NCBI GenBank assembly: GCA_003133075.1
Contig: PKZN01000154.1
Coordinates: 1 to 5,212 of the forward strand
Direction of reading: 5' to 3'
Length of the DNA: 5,212 nucleotides
Source: Acidimicrobiaceae bacterium
GTDB taxonomy: Bacteria > Actinomycetota > Acidimicrobiia > Acidimicrobiales > RAAP-2
Positions 1 through 5,033 of the stretch are shown here, piece after piece. The position numbers were made by a program, and so were the translations under genes. The notes under the pieces were generated by a model. It saw only the letters and a program-made list of their open reading frames with translations, was not told the origin of the DNA and searched no databases. Every line of letters starts with the position of its first letter. The first letter of the stretch is position 1.

Positions 1-60
1 AACGGGACGGCGCTGTTCAACGTGCCGCGCTTCGCGGCCGGCAGCGGCGTGAATCTCGCT
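1..60. other. Left edge: possible end of an upstream gene, no complete gene
   Basis: No complete gene fits here. Read on the plus strand from base 1, the frame is open and strongly GC-biased at third positions (18 of 20 codons end in G or C), giving residues such as NGTALFNVPRFAAGSG. This could be the tail of a host protein. However, the frame stays open to a TAA at 277-279, antisense to the repressor gene, so no natural end is visible near base 60. A GC-only hairpin with 6-bp arms (24-29 and 33-38, loop CTT) lies about 23 bases beyond the repressor stop codon. It has no T-run on either strand, so it is not a convincing terminator. Confidence 0.25.
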
Positions 61-426
61 CTAACGAAGCGGCTTCTTGCGCGTGCGAGGGCCATCCCCA
101 CCGCGCAAGTTCTGGTGTCGGGCGAGGAAACCTTCCAGCATTATGCGAACGGCCTCTTGTTCGTCGGCGTCCAGGATCGAGGTGGCCTCAAAAGCCAGAC
201 GAAGGGATTCGTCGGGTGCGACGCGCTCCTCTCCGCCAAAGACGAGCGCATCTGCGCTTACCGAAAGAGCGATGGATAATTTACGAATCACCCCGAGTGT
301 CGGCTCCGACAGCCCCGACTCGTAGTTACTGAGCATCGGGACCTGCACGCCAGATCGTTCTGCGAGGGCCTTCTGGGTGAGTCCCCGCTCTCGACGTAGT
401 TTGGCCAGTTCTTCAGGGAATCCCAC
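61..426 (-). CDS. XRE/Cro-CI family transcriptional repressor
   Basis: A 121-residue DNA-binding regulator. Residues 5-60 form a typical lambda-repressor-like helix-turn-helix: positioning helix about 18-26 (QKALAERSG), recognition helix about 28-37, then the family hallmark YESGLSEPT (35-43). Residues 62-104 form a short acidic helical tail (GGEERVAPDESLRL to FLARHQ) that I recall in many small standalone XRE regulators; the last 17 residues are basic and probably disordered. There is no peptidase or sensor domain, so it probably acts as a simple dimeric repressor. The start is GTG at 426; no strong Shine-Dalgarno precedes it, but the HTH begins immediately, so a later start would cut into the fold. 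It is divergent from the primase-helicase gene and 77 bases away, the classic place for a repressor of that operon and of itself. An inverted repeat over the rightward -35 box is a candidate operator. Family assignment is secure; the target is inferred. Confidence 0.9.
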   Translation of the reverse strand: MGFPEELAKLRRERGLTQKALAERSGVQVPMLSNYESGLSEPTLGVIRKLSIALSVSADALVFGGEERVAPDESLRLAFEATSILDADEQEAVRIMLEGFLARHQNLRGGDGPRTRKKPLR

Positions 427-441
427 AACGCCACGTTACTT

Positions 442-455
442 CGTGTGACATCACG
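442..455. promoter_or_regulatory. Candidate operator for the XRE repressor
   Basis: A small dyad, CGTGTGACATCACG, lies in the divergent intergenic region. It contains GTGA-CA-TCAC (445-454, perfect 4-bp arms) and the outer arms CGTG and CACG. It covers the -35 element of the rightward promoter, so a bound repressor would block that promoter. The arms are short and the site occurs once, so repressor binding is an inference from position. Confidence 0.35.
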
Positions 456-473
456 GTACTAAGATACTATGAT
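445..473 (+). promoter_or_regulatory. Sigma70-like promoter for the primase-helicase/recombinase operon
   Basis: A -35 box GTGACA (445-450, 5 of 6 to TTGACA) and a -10 box TATGAT (468-473, 5 of 6 to TATAAT) are separated by the ideal 17 bases. The expected start of transcription is about 480, leaving an AT-rich leader of about 24 bases before the GTG at 504. The region is far more AT-rich than its surroundings. No good ribosome binding site is visible in the leader. Confidence 0.6.
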
Positions 474-477
474 TATA
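472..477 (-). promoter_or_regulatory. Candidate -10 box of the leftward (repressor) promoter
   Basis: The minus strand reads a perfect TATAAT here, about 46 bases upstream of the repressor GTG. No good -35 box lies 15-18 bases further upstream, so the promoter would need an activator or be weak. It overlaps the -10 box of the rightward promoter (468-473), so the two could be mutually exclusive, as in phage lysogeny switches. Confidence 0.35.
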
Positions 478-503
478 AAACAAAAGAAATTGAGACACCG
501 ATC

Positions 504-3098
504 GTGAACCCATCCTCGATTTTCGAATCCTCGGCGTCGTCACTGCTCGACGTTGACTTCGACGAACAGTTGCTTGACGCGGTCAGCGCGCACTGGCATG
601 ACTCGTTCGTCCGCGACCCGCGGCGCGACGAGGTCGCACACGCGTTGGGCCTCAGACTTGATCAGGCCGTTGAGTTCGGCGTTGGACTTTCCGACCGCAC
701 GCTCGGCCTGCGTATCCCGAGCAGGGAGGTGAAGGCGGGCCGACTGCTTCGCGAACGCCTCGTCGCATGGGGCGTGCTGCGCGCGAGTGGTCACGAGGCC
801 TTTCGTGGGTGCGTCGTCGTCCCCGTGCGACAAGAGGAGCGGATCGTGGCGCTGTTTGCGCGTCGGCTCGATGATCCCACTCAGGTGCACTGGGCGAGTG
901 GACTGCCCGGTGGAGTCTTCACGAAGGCCTTCGCACCTTCACGTAATGAGACAAGTCCTGTTCGGTGTGTCGTCACGACGTCGATCCCCGACGCTCTGGC
1001 GGTTATTGGTGCCGCGTCCTCGGACGAGACTGTTGGCCCCTCACTTGGCGCGATCACGCTGCTCGCACCCGCTCGCCCCAAGGGGTACGCCGCGAAGGAC
1101 GTGAAGCAGATCGCTGCGCGCGGAGATGAAATCGTGGTGCTCGGCCGAGGTAGCGATGATCTCGTCGATCGTCTTCGCGCCCACGGTGCGAGCGTGACGC
1201 ACTTGGCCAATGATCTCGACCTTGCGCAAACCTTGAACACCGCGTCGGACGCGGGCGTCGCGCTGCTCTCTCTGCTTGGCGAGCTGCGATCAGTAGAAAC
1301 TTCGTCACCGCCGTCAAGGCAACCTGAGCCGATGTCCGGTGCGTTGGACGTTCGGCCCGAGACTCCGACTCCGAGCGACGTCGTGGAGCCGAGTGAGGGC
1401 ACGCCGGTCGTTGTCACGTCAAACCCCGACCGCGACGAGACCTATCTCCAGATTGGCACTCGTCGGTGGCGACTGCGCGGGGCCCGGGCGCGCGGCAACG
1501 TCGACGGTGACCGGCTCAGCGTCGCGCTCTCGGTGCATGATGAGGCGAGTGGTCGATTTCATCTCGACACGCTCGACCTTTACGGCGCACGAGCGCGCTC
1601 GAACTTCCTCGACGCCACGTCGAGTGAACTCCACGTGGAGCGTGAAGCGCTCGTCGCCGAGATGGGGCACGTGCTTCACGAAGCGGAAGTCGCCCGTGAC
1701 AAACCGCGACGTGACGAGGCACCGCTCTATGAGATGAGCCCCGACGAACGAGATGAAGCGCTGGTGTGGTTGACCACTCCCGACTTACTGGAGCGTCTGG
1801 CCGATGACCTCAGTCGTCTCGGCGTCGTGGGGGAACGAACCAATCTGATGGTCTGCTACCTCGCCGCGCTGTCGCGCAAGTGCGAACGTCCCTTTGGGGT
1901 ACTGGTGCAGTCGTCTTCTGCAGGAGGCAAATCCACCCTCGTCGAAGCGGTGACCGCTCTCGTGCCGCTCGAGGATCTGGTGTCGTTATCGTCGATCACG
2001 TCCCAGGCGCTCTACTATCTGGGAGCCACGGGGCTGCGTCACAAGGTGCTCTTTGTGGCCGAAGAACACGGCTCATCGCGCGCCGCGTACGCACTCAAAC
2101 TGCTCGTGAGCGAAGGCCGTCTCTCGATTGCGTCGACGGGCAACGACGAAGGGGGACTGCCGCGCACGAAGAACTACGAGACCGCCGGTCCGCTGTCGCT
2201 CATGATGACCACCACCTCGACCACGCTCGATCCCGAGCTGGAAAACCGTCTCGTGGTGCTCGGCGTTGATGAGGACGCTTCTCAGACGAGCGCCATCATC
2301 CGTGCACAGCGGACCGCCGCGTCGCTCGCGGGACTTCACTCGTCGAGTGAGCGGGCCGCCATACGTCGTCGTCATCACAACGTTCAACGACTGCTCGAAC
2401 CGGTGGTCGTCATCATCCCCGACGGTCCGATCTCGTTTCCGAGTTCGGCGGCGCGCCACCGTCGCGACCACGTGAAGTTCCTCTCGATGATCGCGGCTCT
2501 CGCGACGCTCCACCAGTACCAGCGGGAGCGTCGCGCGGTGGTCCTCGACGGTGCTGCGATGTCCTATATAGAAGCGACACCCGAGGAGGTGGCCTACGCG
2601 AGCGAACTCTGCGGCGAGGTCCTGGTGCGTGATCTAGAAGGTCTGGCGCCCCAGGCACGCCGTCTACTCGCTGAGGTGCGGGCCTTCGCCGCGGAGCGAG
2701 CACTTTCGTTCGAGGGAGACATCTATGAGGCGGAGGTCACGAGACGTCAGTTACGCGAACGACTGGGCTGGTCGATCAGCCAAGTTCGTGACGCCACCAA
2801 TCGACTGGTGGAGTTGGAATACCTTGTCGTGAGTGGCGGTGGGCGCGGTCGTTGTCGCAGCTACCGGTTAGTCGCCGACCTCGCGTCAACTCTCCACGTT
2901 CCCGTATCGGAAGTTGGTGGAGTTGGGCAAGTTGGCGAACCGGTTTCGCCAATTTTTGATGCCTCACCATTAGGTAAAATGGACAAGTTGGCGGGGTTGG
3001 TCCCCTCTTTGCAGGTCCAAGGGCCCCCTTATTCGTACCCGGAGCTCCCGTACACCGAGATGGCGGATCGTACGCCCTTCTCGGAGAGTGAATCATGA
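504..3098 (+). CDS. Primase-like/P-loop helicase replication protein of a mobile element
   Basis: An 864-residue protein. Residues 45-125 resemble the DnaG-type primase core N-terminal part (LSDRTLGLR, then FRGCVVVPVR and ARRLDD). Residues 152-250 sit where the Toprim domain belongs, but its expected Glu aligns with T159 (TSIPDAL) and its DxD with G214-R215-G216, so the metal-binding acids seem lost. There is no N-terminal CHC2 zinc finger. Residues 263-305 are a Pro/Ser/Thr-rich linker. Residues 400-600 are a P-loop ATPase: Walker A SSSAGGKST (470-478, Lys476), Walker B VLFVAEEHG (515-523), a Thr-rich sensor-like MMTTTSTT and an Arg-finger candidate R582. Residues 716-790 form a winged helix (TRRQLRERLGWSISQVRDATNRL). 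The tail from about 795 is low complexity (EVGGVGQVGE). Known relatives lie next to tyrosine recombinases in mobile elements. The likely role is loading on and unwinding element DNA; true primer synthesis is doubtful. The GTG start follows a good promoter. The stop overlaps the recombinase start by ATGA. Domain comparisons are from memory. Confidence 0.8.
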   Translation: MNPSSIFESSASSLLDVDFDEQLLDAVSAHWHDSFVRDPRRDEVAHALGLRLDQAVEFGVGLSDRTLGLRIPSREVKAGRLLRERLVAWGVLRASGHEAFRGCVVVPVRQEERIVALFARRLDDPTQVHWASGLPGGVFTKAFAPSRNETSPVRCVVTTSIPDALAVIGAASSDETVGPSLGAITLLAPARPKGYAAKDVKQIAARGDEIVVLGRGSDDLVDRLRAHGASVTHLANDLDLAQTLNTASDAGVALLSLLGELRSVETSSPPSRQPEPMSGALDVRPETPTPSDVVEPSEGTPVVVTSNPDRDETYLQIGTRRWRLRGARARGNVDGDRLSVALSVHDEASGRFHLDTLDLYGARARSNFLDATSSELHVEREALVAEMGHVLHEAEVARDKPRRDEAPLYEMSPDERDEALVWLTTPDLLERLADDLSRLGVVGERTNLMVCYLAALSRKCERPFGVLVQSSSAGGKSTLVEAVTALVPLEDLVSLSSITSQALYYLGATGLRHKVLFVAEEHGSSRAAYALKLLVSEGRLSIASTGNDEGGLPRTKNYETAGPLSLMMTTTSTTLDPELENRLVVLGVDEDASQTSAIIRAQRTAASLAGLHSSSERAAIRRRHHNVQRLLEPVVVIIPDGPISFPSSAARHRRDHVKFLSMIAALATLHQYQRERRAVVLDGAAMSYIEATPEEVAYASELCGEVLVRDLEGLAPQARRLLAEVRAFAAERALSFEGDIYEAEVTRRQLRERLGWSISQVRDATNRLVELEYLVVSGGGRGRCRSYRLVADLASTLHVPVSEVGGVGQVGEPVSPIFDASPLGKMDKLAGLVPSLQVQGPPYSYPELPYTEMADRTPFSESES
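2911..3002. repeat. Iteron-like 9-bp repeats inside the primase-helicase gene
   Basis: Three tandem 9-bp units lie at 2911-2937 (AAGTTGGTG, GAGTTGGGC, AAGTTGGCG) and two more at 2985-3002 (AAGTTGGCG, GGGTTGGTC). An inverted unit CGCCAATTT at 2947-2955 is 8 of 9 to the reverse complement. Bases 2911-2926 and 2985-3000 agree at 14 of 16 positions. The first group is read as EVGGVGQVG and the second as KLAGL, in a different codon phase, so the likeness is at the DNA level, not a protein repeat. The stretch between the groups (2951-2984) is about two-thirds A+T in otherwise GC-rich DNA. Candidate roles are origin iterons or recombinase arm sites. Confidence 0.6.
2929..2955. repeat. Inverted repeat: recombination core or hairpin
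   Basis: Perfect 7-bp arms TTGGCGA (2932-2938) and TCGCCAA (2946-2952) flank a 7-base centre, ACCGGTT. The arms extend outwards to 10 bp if one G-T pair is allowed (2929-2938 with 2946-2955). The T-run 2953-2957 follows directly. The geometry, roughly 10-bp inverted arms around a 7-base centre, is that of a tyrosine recombinase core site. In RNA it would be a hairpin followed by five U, like a weak intrinsic terminator. Confidence 0.5.
3083..3088 (+). promoter_or_regulatory. Ribosome binding site of the recombinase gene
   Basis: GGAGAG lies 6 bases before the ATG at 3095, inside the last codons of the upstream gene. It is the clearest Shine-Dalgarno in the window and fixes the recombinase start. 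With the ATGA overlap it supports translational coupling to the primase-helicase. Confidence 0.7.
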
Positions 3099-4033
3099 AG
3101 ACGACCGACGCGGTCGCGGACTACCTGACGTGGTTCGAGGTCCACGGTTACTCCAAAGGGACGCTTCGCGCCCGGCGTTACTACCTCGCCTCATTCCTCT
3201 GCTTCCTCGACGAACGCGAAGTATTCGACGTTGAAAGCATCAGTCCGAGCGTGCTCGACTCCTACCAGCGTCACCTCTACCACCAGAAGAAGGCCAACGG
3301 TTTGCCCCTCTCGTTTCGCACCCAGGCGCAGCGTTTGATCCCGGTGAAGGGACTTTTCGCCTGGCTCGCGCGCACCGGCGAACTCCCTTACGACCTGTCG
3401 ATCTCGGTGGCGCTGCCCAAGGTCGAGCACCGGGTGCCCGAAGCGGTATTGAGTATCGAAGAAGTTGAAGCGATTCTCGCCGGGCCCGACACGACGACGT
3501 CGCTGGGTCTTCGCGATCGCGCGATACTGGAGGTCTTCTATTCGACGGCGATTCGTCGCGCGGAGTTGTTGCATCTGCGAGTCGCTGACGTGGACCACGC
3601 CCGTCGCACGGTCTTCGTGCGACAGGGTAAGGGCTCGCGTGATCGCTTCGTGCCGATTGGTGAGCGGGCTTGTCACTGGGTGCAGCGCTACCTCGATGAG
3701 GTGCGGCCTGAACTCGAACGGGGACGCGCACATCCTGCGCTCTTTCTCAGCGTCACCGGTGGGGGCATCGCCCCGGACGTGATGTCGCGTCTGGTGAGTG
3801 CCTATATCCAGGCAGCGGTGCCCGCAAAGAAGGGGAGCTGTCACCTCTTTCGTCACACCGCCGCAACCCTGATGCTCGACGCCGGAGCCGACGTGCGCCA
3901 CATCGCCGAGATGCTCGGTCACCAGAAGTTGGAGACGACCATGACCTACACCCGAGTCTCGATGGTGAAGCTTCAAGAGGTGCACGCGCGCTGTCACCCG
4001 GCCGAGCAACCGAGAGGAACCGGTCGCCGGTGA
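3095..4033 (+). CDS. Tyrosine recombinase/integrase (XerC/D-like)
   Basis: A 312-residue site-specific recombinase that cuts and rejoins DNA through a 3'-phosphotyrosine. Residues 1-100 are the SAM-like core-binding domain (YLTWFEVHGYSKGT), residues about 115-295 the catalytic domain. All expected catalytic residues are visible: Arg154 (TAIRRAEL), Lys179 (GKGSRDR), His250 and Arg253 (HLFRH), His276 (LGH) and the nucleophile Tyr285 (TYTRVS). The C-terminal HARCHP motif recurs in this mobile-element subgroup, as I remember it. Length is normal for XerC/D-like enzymes (about 300), and there is no N-terminal arm-binding domain of the lambda Int type. The ATG at 3095 follows a good GGAGAG site and overlaps the upstream stop codon, so it is co-expressed with the primase-helicase, suggesting the recombinase moves the element. 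A host dif-type resolvase is less likely in this setting. It should be active; its target site is unknown. Confidence 0.93.
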   Translation: MKTTDAVADYLTWFEVHGYSKGTLRARRYYLASFLCFLDEREVFDVESISPSVLDSYQRHLYHQKKANGLPLSFRTQAQRLIPVKGLFAWLARTGELPYDLSISVALPKVEHRVPEAVLSIEEVEAILAGPDTTTSLGLRDRAILEVFYSTAIRRAELLHLRVADVDHARRTVFVRQGKGSRDRFVPIGERACHWVQRYLDEVRPELERGRAHPALFLSVTGGGIAPDVMSRLVSAYIQAAVPAKKGSCHLFRHTAATLMLDAGADVRHIAEMLGHQKLETTMTYTRVSMVKLQEVHARCHPAEQPRGTGRR

Positions 4034-4070
4034 AGAGTTGGTCTTGACGTTCTCGAATGCAAGCGGACCG

Positions 4071-4682
4071 TCAGCGCGAACGATACGCTACCCACGCGGC
4101 CATGGCCTGGCGCTCGGTGAGTACTTCGACATCGCTTCGTGCGTAGCCCGCGAGGTTGACCAGATCGTCGACCAACCACGTGGGCGCGAGGGCGTCGTCG
4201 GTAGGTGACGAGGCCGCGGGACGTCGCTTTTTCGTAAGACTAGCTTCGAGCATGGTCAAGACCTCTTCGAAGGTCTTGGTCTGAGGACCTTCAGGCAGTG
4301 CCGCCACCCTTCGGCGCATCTCGTCGTAGACCTCGCTGTCTTTTCGAGCACCCACGGCCCAAATCTCACCAACATCGACGATGAGGTGTTCGGTCTCGTC
4401 AAAGGTCACCCGCCACACAATGCGCCAGTCCCGATCGCCCACGGTCAACTTGCGATAACCGTGTAGTCCGCCGCCGAGAGGGGCACCGGCTTCGGGGTTG
4501 CGCTCGATGAGTAGAAACTTCTTCATCGCCCACTTGAGGGCCGGGCGATTCTTCTTTTGGAGTGCGAACAGGTCCTCAATAGCGGCGTCAGTGAAGCGAA
4601 TTTCCGTGTGATGCGCGCGGGGGTGACGACCAGTTCTCCGAGGCGGCGGCCCGTTTCTTTGCGTCCCCTTGGACGGCGTCAC
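4071..4682 (-). CDS. RelE/ParE family toxin with C-terminal extension
   Basis: A 203-residue toxin, twice the usual 85-110 of the family. Residues 1-24 are a basic, proline-rich lead. Residues 25-125 match the RelE/ParE fold: helices (FTDAAIEDLFALQKKNRPAL), then NPEAGAPLGGGLHGYRKLTV, the strand DRDWRIVWRV and the end EIWAVGARKDSEVY, a version I associate with actinobacterial RelE proteins. Such toxins usually act as mRNA interferases on ribosomes, or on gyrase in the ParE branch; the sequence does not decide which. After a linker rich in Lys, Ala and Ser (about 150-165), residues 166-203 form a small helical module (TWLVDDLVNLAGY to AMAAWVAY) of unknown role. The GTG start at 4682 overlaps the antitoxin stop (GTGA), so translation is probably coupled; no later Met or Val precedes the fold. 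It is convergent with the recombinase gene, 37 bases away, so it belongs to a separate transcript. Confidence 0.85.
   Translation of the reverse strand: MTPSKGTQRNGPPPRRTGRHPRAHHTEIRFTDAAIEDLFALQKKNRPALKWAMKKFLLIERNPEAGAPLGGGLHGYRKLTVGDRDWRIVWRVTFDETEHLIVDVGEIWAVGARKDSEVYDEMRRRVAALPEGPQTKTFEEVLTMLEASLTKKRRPAASSPTDDALAPTWLVDDLVNLAGYARSDVEVLTERQAMAAWVAYRSR
4254..4291. repeat. Cluster of alternating GGTC/GACC palindromes inside the toxin gene
   Basis: Five GGTC or GACC tetramers alternate within 38 bases. The best hairpin is CAAGACCT (4257-4264) with AGGTCTTG (4271-4278), perfect 8-bp arms and a 6-base loop. Competing pairs are GGTC-AA-GACC (4254-4263), GGTC-TGAG-GACC (4278-4289) and AAGGTC with GACCTT (4270-4275, 4286-4291). 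The cluster encodes the end of the RelE core and the start of the linker (GPQTKTFEEVLT). It may be chance in a codon-restricted stretch, or an mRNA structure that slows translation between the two toxin domains. Confidence 0.4.
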
Positions 4683-5017
4683 TCTCGACCAGCGGCCAAG
4701 TCCTCATCGACTTCGCGTTCGAGAGTGGCTCGATCGAAGCCGAACTTAGACAAGACGTCGTCGAGTGACGTTCGTTTGCCGTTGTCGGTAGCGGTGCGGA
4801 TCAGAACGACCGCAAGATCGCGTAAGTCCCGTTCGGCTTCTTGGTAGCGATGGAGTTCGCTCACTCCGATAATCGCCGCCACTGGACGGTGGTTGCGTTC
4901 GACGGTAATCGACGAACCGGTCTCGGCGTCGCGAGCAAGTCCGGCAATACCGCGTTTGGTGGCGTCACTGACCGAGAGGGTGTAGGTGGGTGTGCGGGTC
5001 ATAGAGAAAGTGTACAT
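4679..5017 (-). CDS. Phd/YefM family antitoxin
   Basis: A 112-residue antitoxin. The N-terminal half is the Phd/YefM DNA-binding and dimerisation fold: TYTLSVSDATKRGIAGL (11-27), then the signature ITVERNHRPVAAIIGVSEL (37-55). From about residue 56 the charged C-terminal part (ERDLRDLAVVLIRTATD, then SLDDVLSKFGF, DRATLEREVDEDLA) should wrap around and neutralise the toxin. It is first in the pair and overlaps the toxin start by 4 bases, the normal type II order. The longest frame starts at ATG 5017; a second ATG at 5002 (residue 6) is equally possible and may be the true start, because the TGTACA motif typical of YefM operators covers the first ATG and the fold begins only after residue 7. 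Neither start has a clear Shine-Dalgarno. Together with the toxin it would repress its own promoter. The family call is firm. Confidence 0.88.
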   Translation of the reverse strand: MYTFSMTRTPTYTLSVSDATKRGIAGLARDAETGSSITVERNHRPVAAIIGVSELHRYQEAERDLRDLAVVLIRTATDNGKRTSLDDVLSKFGFDRATLEREVDEDLAAGRE

Positions 5018-5033
5018 GAATCTACACAGATTC
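5011..5033. promoter_or_regulatory. Candidate autoregulatory operator of the toxin-antitoxin pair
   Basis: TGTACA (5011-5016) adjoins a perfect inverted repeat, GAATCT-ACAC-AGATTC (5018-5033). GTGTA (5010-5014) and TACAC (5023-5027) form a second overlapping dyad. TGTACA is the core motif of the E. coli yefM-yoeB operator, and this antitoxin is of that family. On the minus strand, TAGATT (5024-5019) could be a -10 box of the actinobacterial TANNNT type, with no clear -35. If used, transcription would start near 5012 and translation at 5002. Confidence 0.45.

Noticed and set aside
22..279. Complete plus-strand reading frame of 85 residues
   Set aside because: It is mostly antisense to the repressor gene, whose HTH is unmistakable; beyond base 60 it shows no protein features.
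294..322. Nested inverted repeats (TGTCGG-CT-CCGACA and CGAGT with ACTCG)
   Set aside because: They fall on the conserved YESGLSEPTLG codons of the repressor HTH, so protein conservation can explain them.
881..1417. Long minus-strand frame of 178 residues within the primase-helicase gene
   Set aside because: Low-complexity Ser/Thr/Arg composition with no motif; it mirrors the codon pattern of the plus-strand gene.
2806..2817. Exact 12-mer TGGTGGAGTTGG shared with 2915-2926
   Set aside because: One exact 12-mer repeat in 5 kb of biased composition is about the chance expectation; here it encodes LVELE in the winged helix.
3019..3030. AAGGG-CC-CCCTT palindrome as an intrinsic terminator before the recombinase
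   Set aside because: The 2-base loop is too short for a full stem, and no T-run follows.
3191..4009. Minus-strand frame of 272 residues opposite the recombinase
   Set aside because: Composition rich in His, Arg and Gln and no recognisable motif; the plus-strand recombinase has every catalytic residue.
4019..4031. ACCGG-TCG-CCGGT hairpin as terminator of the recombinase gene
   Set aside because: Only 5-bp arms, lies before the stop codon and lacks a T-run.
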